Source: Tachypleus tridentatus (taxonomy: Eukaryota > Arthropoda > Merostomata > Xiphosura > Limulidae). Taken from it: a DNA stretch of 64,000 nucleotides. This document shows, in pieces, positions 25,401-33,406 of the stretch. A model generated the notes under the pieces. That model saw only the letters and a list, made by a program, of their open reading frames with translations, searched no databases and had not been told where the DNA came from. Every line of letters starts with the position of its first letter. The stretch's first letter is position 1. The position numbers and the translations under genes were made by a program. The stretch lies in contig NC_134830.1 of the NCBI RefSeq assembly GCF_004210375.1, positions 48,613,094-48,677,093 of the forward strand, given 5' to 3'.

Positions 25401-26097
25401 TACTGTTTAAAACCACACTAATTTAATGTGGTAGACCAGTATCACATGTTATGAAGTAACACAGGTTTTAGTTGAACAGTTAATCTGACTGTTAGCACAG
25501 TAACTAAAATTAAGTAAACTCTATAAATTAGAATTAAAAATAACTTTTAAGTCAATGACGTCAGTTTTATTGAACAAACTGGCCAAAAAAACATTAGTGT
25601 CACCAATCTGATTTAACAGCTAGAGGTTTAAAATCAAGTCCCATCCAGGTTTTAATAACGTTTGAAAAGACATGAAGTATATCTTCCGCATATTAGAAAA
25701 AAATAGGGGATGATATTAGTTTAGTTGGAAATCGAAAGTAAAGAAAAACATGAGTTTAGTTATCTGGCTCAGATGACTGATAAGTCTTTTGAAATGTTAC
25801 TCTGACACACTACATGCTGGCGAAATGCAGTGCCAGAAAGGTAAATATAAACAGAAAAATAAAGGAACAACTCGAAACAGAGTGAATTTAAACAGGAAAA
25901 GATATATAACATGTTTCATATCTACACAAGGTAAAATTAGTAAAACGTGTATAAAACGTTAATATAGAAAATATATGTGCTTAAAAAAATAAATATAAAG
26001 AAAAGCTACCTGAGATAATTTCTGTTTTTGACAGACAAAATACTGTCATCATCAGTAAATGGAAAAAACACCACGTTTGAACAGTATAGGTGACCAT
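18916..26097 (-). CDS. Gly-rich secreted/membrane protein with RRRR site and Cys-containing C-terminal domain
   Basis: Four exons join in phase: 26097-26010 (ATG, signal peptide MVTYTVQTWCFFHLLMMTVF, ends G at a GTAGC donor), 23807-23081, 19381-19200 and 19063-18916 (stop TAG). Exon 2 gives an acidic, Tyr/Asn-rich stretch, then glycine-rich repeats (GGFGPGGFR type), a hydrophobic segment LVILLALIAPLAILAILGPI, and a basic site NGRRRRDAG that may be a furin-type cleavage site. Exon 3 reads NHCLERLACEFSISAQKIAS; exon 4 reads VLHNILTNKKILESDKSRIR then GGSCRIYFCKK. The layout of CLERLxCE, then a helical stretch, then a C-x5-C end loosely recalls arthropod DM4/DM12-type domains; I do not recognise an ortholog. 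Role is unknown; a cuticle, silk-like or extracellular-matrix role is only inference. A G-run near 23424-23427 is one base short relative to sister repeats, shifting frame. Confidence 0.75.
19200..19381 (-). CDS. Third coding exon of the Gly-rich gene
   Basis: Acceptor ATTATAG, donor GT|GTAAGT. It is 182 nt, starts in phase 0 and ends in phase 2, reading ALQFYLNETGETRSYQEDLT and then ANYLACSGLLSITNHCLERL. Cys residues and the ACEF motif mark the C-terminal domain. Confidence 0.78.
19437..19465. repeat. (TA)n microsatellite
   Basis: Pure TA dinucleotide run in an intron of the Gly-rich gene; a second TA run is at 23042-23059. Confidence 0.9.
19466..20212. other. Intron, nothing recognised
   Basis: Part of the intron between the 19.2-19.4 kb and 23.1-23.8 kb exons of the Gly-rich gene. 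No exon or repeat was seen up to the SINE at 20225. Confidence 0.4.
20225..20474 (-). repeat. SINE family A
   Basis: Minus orientation, from TTGAATTTCGCGCAAAGTTAC to CCTGGCCAAGCTGGGCCC, with the box B relic GGGATTTGAACCCGCGACC. One internal block of about 20 bp (GAGGGAAGGCAGCTAG) is missing. Confidence 0.88.
20640..21915 (+). mobile_element. LINE ORF1 (gag-like) relic with CCHC zinc knuckles
   Basis: Plus-strand pieces in shifting frames include LVVIKCLAKGGVLVKRSEVA near 21081-21140, matching the 'KGGxLV' segment of LINE ORF1 proteins. Knuckle-like runs follow: CYKCQYYGHVT near 21460-21490, then RCMACGVDHRNSDCP near 21498-21545 and CCYCQKQH near 21570. A Lys/Thr-rich tail follows. This is the layout of ORF1 in Jockey, I or Nimb-type LINEs. 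Stops and shifts are frequent, and no linked endonuclease or RT is recognised downstream. Confidence 0.7.
21930..22070 (-). repeat. SINE family B
   Basis: Minus orientation: GTGTGTGTTTTCTTATAACA, then GGGAATCGAACCCCTGATTT (box B reversed), ending at CCGCTGTACCAGCAGGGG. Confidence 0.85.
22071..22630. other. Intron, nothing recognised
   Basis: AT-rich intron of the Gly-rich gene, with a short inverted duplication TACTATGTATTACATAGTAA near 22409-22440. Confidence 0.4.
22640..22768 (-). repeat. SINE family C
   Basis: Minus orientation: AAGCACAAAGCTACACACAC ... GTGCCCACCATAGGTACCC ... GCGTTATAAGCCAACAGATT. A third tRNA-derived family, also at 28340-28460 and 61915-61990. Confidence 0.65.
22771..23027 (-). 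repeat. SINE family A
   Basis: Minus orientation, from GGTTTGGTTTGAATTTCGCG to CCTGATCATGCCGGGCC; adjoins a family C copy. Confidence 0.88.
23081..23807 (-). CDS. Large Gly-rich exon with hydrophobic segment and RRRR site
   Basis: Acceptor TATTTTTCAG, donor CAG|GTAGG. The 5' part reads NEVPARNMSRRQAVYRKENK and later GGFGYSGNKFGGFSG. The frame changes at a GGG where the neighbouring repeat units have GGGG (plus strand CCC at about 23424-23426). Beyond it the other frame carries on with GGFGPGGFR repeats and the hydrophobic segment, so this looks like a single-base loss or an assembly error rather than a gene end. Confidence 0.78.
23808..26009. other. Intron of the Gly-rich gene with a small tandem duplication
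   Basis: Two copies of a unit of about 74 bp lie at 25084-25225 (GGTCCAAGTAGAATTAGGTG / GGTCCAACTTTAATTAGGTG, each followed by ...TACACAAAGTTAAA). No other exon is supported. Confidence 0.5.
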
Positions 26098-26100
26098 CTC
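26010..26100 (-). CDS. Exon with start codon and signal peptide of the Gly-rich gene
   Basis: Preceded by a T8GCAG acceptor; GAG then ATG. It encodes 29 residues with a Cys/Phe/Leu/Met-rich core and ends G|GTAGC, phase 1. The next exon supplies AA to complete a Glu codon. Confidence 0.75.
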
Positions 26101-26194
26101 CTGCAAAAAAAAGGTAAAACTGTATTATTAAACCTCAGTGGTTTATACGGACGTGCACACGAATATTGATGAACTATGTTTGATTTCTTAAGAG

Positions 26195-26305
26195 TGTGTT
26201 TTCTTATAAAAAAGCCACCGCAGGTTATCTGTTGAGGAGAATCAAACGGCTGAGTTTAGTATTATAAATCTGTAGGCTTACCGCTGTGCTAGCGGTGTAA
26301 AATTT
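26195..26305 (-). repeat. SINE family B, diverged
   Basis: Minus orientation: GTGTGTTTTCTTATAAAAAA ... GAATCAAACGGCTGAGTTT ... CTTACCGCTGTGCTAGCGG. Confidence 0.7.
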
Positions 26306-26349
26306 CTTAAGAAATAAAAATGCTGTTGTTGAACATTGTAAGAACTTGT

Positions 26350-26425
26350 GCTCCCCGCTAGTACAGCGATATGTCTCCGGATTTACAACGCTAAAATCAA
26401 GGGTTCGATTCCCCTCGGTGGGCTG
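26350..26425 (+). repeat. SINE family B head, 3'-truncated
   Basis: CCCCGCTAGTACAGCGATATG ... GGGTTCGATTCCCCTCGGTG. It runs into a different segment (26426-26560) whose GGTTGGGGGTTATGCAGTAG and CAACCTACTCACTTAAAAACC resemble, from memory, part of a LINE found in several arthropods. Confidence 0.65.
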
Positions 26426-26792
26426 AGGAAAAGGTCCTCCTGGTTGGGGGTTATGCAGTAGGCTAACAACCTACTCACTTAAAAACCAGCCTGTTGCTGA
26501 AACAGCAGCGTTTGCGGCCTTATGTTCCTTAAGGAATCGAGAGGCATCTGTATCTGTAAGAACTTGTAGAATGTTAATTTCACGTATTTTAGAAACACTA
26601 ATATACAAACCTCATTATTCAATACATGGCTGGAGCTGCATTAATCACACAGCATGATTGTTCCGTTTGTCAGTACAAAACCTTTAGTTTTAAATAAATG
26701 AAAATGTCTTCATAATAAGTAATTGATCATACTATATATAACCTATGCCAACTAAAAGTGGGAAGCAGAAGTTCGTTTTTATATTAATGTTA

Positions 26793-27053
26793 GGAGGTTA
26801 CGGCGCTCGACTCGTAATCTGAGGGTCGAGGGTTCGAATTCTCGCCGCACGAAACATGCTCGCTCTTTCAACCGTGGGGGCGTTATAATGTTCTGTCAAT
26901 TCCACTATTCGTTGGTAAAAAAGTAGCCTAAGAGTTGGCAGTGGGTAGTGATGACTAGCTGCCCTTCCTCTAGTCTTACACTGCTAAATTAGAGACAGCT
27001 AGCGCAGATAGCCCTAGTGTAGCTTTGCGCAAAATTAAAAACAAACCAAACCG
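26793..27053 (+). repeat. SINE family A
   Basis: Head slightly truncated (GGTTACGGCGCTCGACTCG), body CCACTATTCGTTGGTAAAAAAG, tail AAAATTAAAAACAAACCAAACC. Confidence 0.88.
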
Positions 27054-27475
27054 GTCTATTAATGTAAATAAACTAACCACCTATGTCTTTAAAACATGCC
27101 TTTATTATATCGCTGTTACACCTTCGTCAGGAACTATTGATATCCTACAACTTGGATCTAAATTGGAATGACGTCATTAGTTAATCGATCATTGATACAT
27201 GAGCCTGAAATGTTCAGATAAAAAATAATATCATCAAACATCATTATGGTTGCCTTTTTCAGGCGGCGAAACTTTATTATACATAGGAACTAGATAAATA
27301 TTGTAATGTTAAAAATATAGTAGGCCTAATAATAATGTCATACGACAAGTTTAGTTAATTAAAATCATGCTACGCAAGTTTGAAAAAAAGCGTTAACGCC
27401 ATAATAATTGTTTTGTTAACAAATGACTGATACGAATAGGGTTTCAACTCTGGATTGAGAGAAACGTGTTGACGC
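27054..27475. other. Intron, nothing recognised
   Basis: No exon or repeat supported between two SINE copies. Confidence 0.4.
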
Positions 27476-27479
27476 CTAT

Positions 27480-27732
27480 GGAGACGAAAAACATTTAGGG
27501 TCGCGAGTTCGAATTCCCATCACACCAAACATGCTCGCCCTTTCAGCCGTAGGGACGTTATTTTGTAATGGTCAATCTCGCTATTAGTTTGTAAAATAGT
27601 GGCCCAAGAACTGGCGATGGGTGGTGATGACTAGCGGCCTTACCTCTAATGTTACACTGCTAAATTAGGGACAGCTAGCGCAGATTGCTCTTATGTAGCT
27701 TTGGGCGAAATTCAAAACAAACAAACAAACGA
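27480..27732 (+). repeat. SINE family A, 5'-truncated
   Basis: Starts inside the tRNA-like head (GGGTCGCGAGTTCGAATTCC) and ends CAAAACAAACAAACAAACG. Confidence 0.85.
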
Positions 27733-28335
27733 CAAACATATGCGGTTGAACTATTACTAATTTGCACTTTCCTTATTCTTTAAAATCCCTAAGAGACCAG
27801 ATAAATAAAGTAGTTTTGAAATATTAAATAAACTTACGATTACTGTCTTATGACAAGCAATTCACATGAACCATTGTCGAAATTAAGTCGTCAAAACAAA
27901 CCGAACCACCAAATAAATATTTTATATACATATCTATATTATTATTATTTCCCCGAAAGGGAGCCACAGATCACCTTTTTTTATTTACTATACAGTAGTG
28001 TGTTGTAAGTCAGGCAGTAGACACTAAAATAACATCACATAGAAAACTCAATATTGCAGTTTGTGCTGTTGTGATGTCAGTAAAACATGCGCATGCAATT
28101 ACTCACGAGAAGAATTATGCACGCTGTAGGCTACAGCACAGCATGACATATGAACTTCAAAAACATTAAATAAAAACATTTGTTACTTAATTTTGGTTTT
28201 ATTTACTGTCAAAACAGAACGCTTTCGGGGACACTGCAGAAGTACGTCTAGGATATATGTGTACACACACAGAGATACTAATATTCAAAATATATTTTTG
28301 CCATAATCCGTGATGAAGAGAAAACCCACTTGTAG
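27733..28335. other. Intron, nothing recognised
   Basis: Possible short repeat around 27950-27990 (CCCCGAAAGGGAGCCACAG followed by T7), unassigned. Confidence 0.35.
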
Positions 28336-28337
28336 AG

Positions 28338-28460
28338 TTGTTATTATTTTTAATTAAGCACAAAGCTACACAATGGGCTATCTGTGCTCTGCCCACCACG
28401 GGTATCGAAACCCGGTTTTGAGCATTGCAAGTCCGCAGACATACCGCTCAGGGGCCACTT
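28338..28460 (-). repeat. SINE family C
   Basis: AATTAAGCACAAAGCTACAC ... CCCACCACGGGTATCGAAAC ... GCAAGTCCGCAGACATACCG, minus orientation. Confidence 0.75.
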
Positions 28461-28825
28461 GTAAAGAAAATTATATATATATAAACGGCTGGTATAGGTA
28501 CAAAAAGCACTATGTAGAGGAGCGAACAACGTTTCGACCTTCTTCGGTCATCGTCAAGTTCACAAAGAAAGAAAAAGTTACTGACCGATAGTTGACCACA
28601 TGTTTGAAGGCGGTTGTGTAATTGTGTGTAGGAATGTAGAGGGCGTACCTAGATGTTGGATATATTTATTAATATAGGTATAAAGGTGTTCCTTTGTGTT
28701 GGTTTATTTTGGGCATGAGTTGTTGTATAAGTAAGGCTTCTTTAATTTTGCGTTTGATTATGTTTGTTTGTTTATTTAGTATTTGGGTGTTTTCAAAAGT
28801 TATGTTGTGTTTATTTGACTTTTAT

Positions 28826-29053
28826 ATTGGAGAAACGAGTAGAAAAATGGAAACCAGATTCAAAGAACACAAAAATTCACCTTCACACGTTTTCGAACAC
28901 TGCAAATCAAATAGACACAACATAACTATAGAAAACACCCAAATACTAAATAAAGAAACAAACATAAACGAACGCAAAATTAAAGAAGCCTTACTTATAC
29001 AACTCAAGCCCAAAATAAGCCAACACAAAGGAACACTTTTATACCTATATTAA
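28826..29053 (+). pseudogene. GIY-YIG endonuclease fragment of the Penelope-like element
   Basis: Reads FYIGETSRKMETRFKEHKNS, then HVFEHCKSNRHNITIENTQI, then NERKIKEALLIQLKPKISQH, stop TAA at 29051-29053. It has the YIG-E-T-R-R-x-E-H pattern, the conserved Arg and Glu region, and the typical 'ERxxxEAxxI' end of Penelope endonucleases. The N-terminal GIY half and all of the RT are missing, so it cannot act alone. Confidence 0.75.
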
Positions 29054-29164
29054 TAAATATATCTAACATCTAAGCACGCCCTCTACATTCCTACACTCAG
29101 TTACACAACCACCTTCAAACATATGGTCAGCTATCGGTCAGTAACCCTTTTTTTCTTTGTGAAC

Positions 29165-29200
29165 CTGAAGATGACCGAAGAAGGTCGAAACGTTGTTCGC
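29165..29200 (+). ncRNA. Hammerhead-ribozyme-like core in Penelope tail
   Basis: CTGAAGA (29165-29171), then stem II TGACC-GAAGAA-GGTC, then GAAA (29187-29190), then CGTTGTTCGCTAC. This fits the hammerhead core CUGANGA / stem II / GAAA. Minimal type I hammerheads are described in Penelope-like elements. Stem III would be very short (CG closing UUGUU), and the cleavage triplet is not certain. The mirrored copy in the left arm reads TTGACGA in place of CTGANGA, so it is probably inactive. Confidence 0.5.
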
Positions 29201-29340
29201 TACTCTACATAAAACATTTTCTCAACCAAAACCAGCCGTTTTTACACATATATTTTAGCCACATTTAAGGTGTATAAAAAGTTCGTCATCATTCAAACAT
29301 ATATTCATTTAAACTAAACTTTCGACGAGTCATAACTTAC

Positions 29341-29412
29341 CCCTCACGTTCGGCTACAGGTAACACAACACGGTATTCTGAACGCTCGAAACTATGTTTT
29401 TGTACAAGAATT
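29341..29412 (-). other. Probable non-coding first exon of the Gly-rich gene
   Basis: Ends GAGGG|GTAAGTT, a strong donor, about 25-30 bp downstream of a TATA box on the same strand. The next acceptor on this strand with a start codon is at 26101-26102. An open frame also crosses the exon, but it joins out of frame with the signal-peptide exon. The 5' limit is estimated from the TATA box. Confidence 0.5.
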
Positions 29413-29434
29413 TCCACCGTTGTCTCAACTCTGT

Positions 29435-29443
29435 CTTTATATA
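29435..29443 (-). promoter_or_regulatory. TATA box (TATATAAAG)
   Basis: TATATAAAG on the minus strand, at the right distance upstream of an exon with a strong donor. It suggests a focused, inducible or tissue-specific promoter, which fits a secreted structural protein. Confidence 0.55.
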
Positions 29444-29645
29444 CAGAGTAAGAGACTGATTGGTTTACATATTGCTGCTTGACCCAATGACCCTTGAGGT
29501 CTGAGGTAACACTTAAAATGTTAGATGAACTGTTAGTCAAAGATTTTCGCCCACTTTTCCTAATTTTCCGTGTTCGTTTAACTTCTAATTGAGTGAGGGT
29601 TTTAATCGCTAGAGCAAGACGTTGTATAGTATAAAGGTAACACAT

Positions 29646-30200
29646 CGCTTGACCTTGTAGTTTACTATGGTATATTGATTATTTTACGGTCCCTTAAATA
29701 AGGTTTATAGTTGATGGAGAAGTCGTTAATATTACATCAAGACGTTCATGAAAAGGAACAGCTTTCTGAAGAATAAAATATTCGAAATAAAGAGTGACAG
29801 TAAGTCTCCAGTAACTCAAAATGTTCACGTGTTTAGCTGATACAACCTTGGACCACGAACTCCGGTAAAACAGTTAAAGGTTTTTAGCCCCTCTTCTAAT
29901 TATTTTACTCACATTTTCCTGGTGTATAAACGTAGAACCCATGACTGTAATAAGTAACATTTTATCCTAGCTTCAGACTAAACTTCTGAGTCTTTTTAAT
30001 AACTATAGTGTTTATACAAGGAAAGTATTACAATACATGCACTTTGCACTGTAATCGTGAGTTTGGGCAAGGGCGTGACCTTATCGATCAGTGAACGTGA
30101 CGTGAGGGGTTTGCTGCTTTAGCGCAAAGTTCTGTCCACCGATGGGGATTCACACCCAGGACTTCACCTTTTCGAGTTTGTAAACCGCCCCTTCTTGGAA
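29646..30200. other. No gene; upstream of the TATA promoter
   Basis: A segment near 30120-30190 (GTCCACCGATGGGGATTCAC ... CGAGTTTGTAAACCGCC) looks like an old tRNA-derived SINE head; otherwise nothing. Confidence 0.35.
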
Positions 30201-30212
30201 CCGTAACTTTGG

Positions 30213-30482
30213 TTTGTTTTTTAATTTCGCGCAAAGTTACTCGAGTGCTATCTGCGCCAGCCGTCCCTAATTTAGCAGTGTAAGACTAGAGGGAAGGCAA
30301 CTAGTCATCACCACCCACCTCCAACTCTTGGACTACTCTTTTACCAACGAATAATGGGATTGACCGTTACAGTTTAACGCCCTCACGGCTGAAAGGGCGA
30401 ACATGTTTGGTGTGACCGGAATTCGAACCCACGACTCTCGGATTACAAGTTGAGCGCCTTAACCACTTGACCATGTTGAGCC
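30213..30482 (-). repeat. SINE family A with 12-bp target duplication
   Basis: Minus orientation from TTTGTTTTTTAATTTCGCGC to TTGACCATGTTGAGCC. CCGTAACTTTGG flanks it at 30201-30212 and 30483-30494. Confidence 0.92.
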
Positions 30483-30820
30483 CCGTAACTTTGGAGCCGA
30501 CAGTATGGTTTCGTTTAAAATTAAAGAAAGGAAAAGAAGTGATAAATACAAATAAAAATATTTTAATCATAATTCAGTTTCACAGTTCTAATCAGTGTGA
30601 AATAGACAACTTATCAATCAGCAGTAGATCATCAAATTATGTGTTTATTAATTAAGTAGCAAAATTTGTTAACCCCAAAGGTAAAATGTCTAATAATTTA
30701 CACGTTTTCCATGATGAAATAATTTGATCAATCATTTGACGATAATGATTTGAAAGATATCTCTCTACGTCTGAGACATGTGTCCGGCAAAGGTCACGTT
30801 CAAACTCTCTCTCTCTTAAC

Positions 30821-30912
30821 CTGAAAATGACCTAGGAAGGTCGAAAGGTTGCCCTTTCCTTATCAATAAAAGTGTTAATACCCATACCAGTCGTTCTGAA
30901 ATACATTTTCAT
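30821..30912 (+). mobile_element. Penelope-like 3' tail with decayed hammerhead-like core
   Basis: CTGAAAATGACCTAGGAAGG then TCGAAAGG, followed by ATCAATAAAAGTGTTAATAC, CCATACCAGTCGTTCTGAAA and TACATTTTC. The same tail occurs at 57380-57475 and 63608-63725. The core reads CTGAAAA and is likely inactive. Confidence 0.6.
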
Positions 30913-31200
30913 TTCAAGTGGGTTTCTCGACATCAAGAATTACGACATTTAGTTCCCTCTTGTAAGTAACAATAATTACATACCGCTGAGCCACGGAAGG
31001 GGCATTAATTAGTGTCAGGAAAATGTTTAAAACATAAAAAACAGAATGAATTGGAATTTTTGTAGTCAAAAGAAAAGTGTTAAAAGCGAAAAACAAACAA
31101 ACTGGAAATGTCGGTACTGCTGGCGTAGTATTACTTCACCAAGTTACAATTAGATGTTACATTTGTTCATCAGCAAGTTGTAAAAACTGAAGTTTTGACG
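30913..31200. other. Nothing recognised
   Basis: No exon or repeat supported. Confidence 0.35.
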
Positions 31201-31204
31201 TCTT

Positions 31205-31390
31205 CACATTAAGTTTAACATACACTGGAGTAAAGATTGTCTGTAAAGTTTAACATACCCTAGAGCAGTGGTTCCCAACCTTTTTATGCCCCGCACCCCT
31301 AAACATGCACTAAAGACTGTCTGTAAAGTTTAACATGCACTAAAGACTGTCTGTGAAGTTTAACTTACACCAGAGTAAAGACTGTTTGAA
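31205..31390. repeat. Short tandem repeat (about 33 bp) with an embedded hAT end
   Basis: Units like GTCTGTAAAGTTTAACATAC / GACTGTCTGTAAAGTTTAAC repeat about four to five times. Inside, 31266-31301 is CAGTGGTTCCCAACCTTTTT + ATGCCCCGCACCCC, the terminal sequence of a Charlie-type hAT element with no matching second end. Confidence 0.6.
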
Positions 31391-31497
31391 TAGAAAAATA
31401 TAAGAATTTCTAATAATGTATTTTAACTGAACGTCAATGATATAAAAGGAAAATGAGTGTTAAGTACTATAAGTTGTTTTCATTTCTTTCATCAAAA

Positions 31498-31702
31498 ACA
31501 TCACAAATAAAGTAACATACCAAATTAACAATAACAAAACATCACATATGAAGTAACATTACAAATTAACAATAACAAAACATCACAAATAAAGTAACAT
31601 ACCAAATTAACAATAACAAAACATCACATATGAAGTAACATTACAAATTAACAATAACAAAACATCACATATAAAGTAACATAACAAATTAACAATAACA
31701 AA
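31498..31702. repeat. Tandem repeat, 41-bp unit, five copies
   Basis: Unit AACATCACATATGAAGTAAC + ATTACAAATTAACAATAACAA, alternating between two subtypes (AATAAAG / TATGAAG), suggesting duplication as a two-unit block. Confidence 0.9.
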
Positions 31703-33357
31703 ATAGACAGACAGATATAAACTTTATTTATTTTACTTTTCTTTCCCACTGCCATTAAGTTGATCAAACCTGATAATTTGAAAAAAATCTCTGTAAAATT
31801 GAAGTATTTAAATAAGATTTATTAACAAACCAATTGATGAAATTTCTGTATCTAGATAGGTATCGCATCGTGACATCAATATGTAGACAAGTATCGTGTC
31901 AACTACTTTGAAATACAGATCCCTAATTCTAATGTCTCTGTAAAGTGATTTTATATATAAACTACAAAACTTAAAAGTTTCTTTACCAATAGTTCCAGTG
32001 AAATATATCTATTGTTGTGTTCAATAACCCTAAAATAACAATTACAAAGTGAAAAAATTATTTTTAAAATAATAGATAAACCTGTTTTTATTGTTGAAAC
32101 ATTAGTGTCTACTATATTACATAGATGGCGCAACAGACTATACTGAATTATAAACATCGAAATTTTCTTTATAACATTCTACAGTGTGTACAAACTTACA
32201 ATAATAATATTAAGAATAAAATCTTATTTTAAACCACTTTCCACCTAAACAGTGTCTTGCTACAGACCTGATGTTTAACTTCCAAACAAGTGGATAGAAT
32301 GCTTCAAGTTTTGATATCTATGACTTTACATTTTCTTCGTAGAAAAATAAAACTGGTCTTTAACTCTTTTATTTAACGAGCAAGTCGTAGTTTTGAATTT
32401 GTTTTTAAAATATAAAATACAGAAATAACATGTAATAAGGCTTAGTTATAAACTGGCAAGTTCTGATACAAAAATAATTAATAAATAAATAACTTTCATA
32501 TGATGGTCTTGTTATGATAGCATACTTTTAGTTTAAAGTGTATATACTGTTTCAAAATATAAAATTAGGCTGTATGATAACTGTATGTTATAACAGTTAG
32601 ACTAGAGCTTTATTACCAGTAACTTTTGTGTTGTTAGAAACCTACTTTTAAGCAACACAGAAGTTCTTTATTCTCCTAAATAAAAATAGTCAATTGTTTG
32701 AAAGTTCTCAATTTTTGGGTCTCATTTGAAAACAACATTTGAATTTCAAACAACATACAAGTTCTTAAGTTGGTTTTAATTTCAATCAATGTTCATAGAC
32801 TGCTTTAAAAAAAAAAACACATAAGTAGGAGCCATTACAATGTTAATAAAGTCATTCCTACCCTTAATGAAAACTATAATAATGGGAAACTTTTATCTAT
32901 CTGCATTCATAAAATATATCTAACATTATACAAACTGGGCAGTATTGAAAAGCTACAGTATGATTTTCCACACAATTAGTGATAAAAATTCTTCACACCT
33001 TGCCCATAACTGAAGTTATAATCAGTTGCATCATTACACAAGTTATTTTGTTGATTCAACACAAAATCAAACTCAAGGTTCGACAATGATAAAATTGTGA
33101 TGTATGATCACACATTTACTTGAATACAAATAATAAAACTTTACCCACAGCTATGTACACATACTTGTAAGGTCTGTTAATAGAAGTTTTTTTCAAAGAA
33201 TTAAAGTTTTAATCTCTCACAGAAGAAAATTGAAATTTTTAAGAGACATTTTGAAAAATAAGAATTTTTTTACATTCTAGATAGACTTCAGACAACTACA
33301 AGATAATGTTAACATTCAATGAAAACACTGCATGACAATAGGAAAATACAAGTTTGT
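31703..33357. other. No coding feature; presumed 3' UTR and flank of MINDY4
   Basis: Minus-strand AATAAA hexamers occur near 32668 and 32610, and could serve polyadenylation of MINDY4. No exon or repeat family is otherwise recognised. Confidence 0.4.
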
Positions 33358-33406
33358 TCACAAGAGTGGATCTGTGCCATTCCAATTCACAGCAGCTTCT
33401 TTCCAT
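33358..33406 (-). CDS. MINDY4: MINDY4 last coding exon
   Basis: Acceptor [24 protein letters not shown] then TGA at 33358-33360, matching the family C-terminus WKGASVNWNGSDPIL. Confidence 0.96.

Larger units (their letters stand above)
28476..29252. mobile_element. Penelope-like element: two 3' ends in inverted orientation around a GIY-YIG fragment
   Basis: The arm 28476-28822, reverse-complemented, matches 28905-29252 over most of its length (for example TAAGGCTTCTTTAATTTTGC against the complement near 28978-28997, and the ends carrying CGAAACGTTGTTCGCT). About 80 bp of unpaired sequence separates the arms. The right half encodes a GIY-YIG endonuclease C-terminal part on the plus strand. 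Penelope-like retroelements carry a GIY-YIG domain after the RT and are known to form copies with inverted or tandem terminal pieces. No RT is present, so both halves are 5'-truncated. Confidence 0.75.

Noticed and set aside
28822-29028. Hydrophobic minus-strand frame (and its mirror at 28694) looking like a membrane protein
   Set aside because: It is the antisense of the GIY-YIG fragment, repeated because of the palindrome.
29337-29645. Minus-strand 102-codon open frame near the TATA box
   Set aside because: It is crossed by a TATA box and ends at a strong donor, does not join in frame to any exon, and has no similarity I recognise; better explained as promoter plus leader exon.
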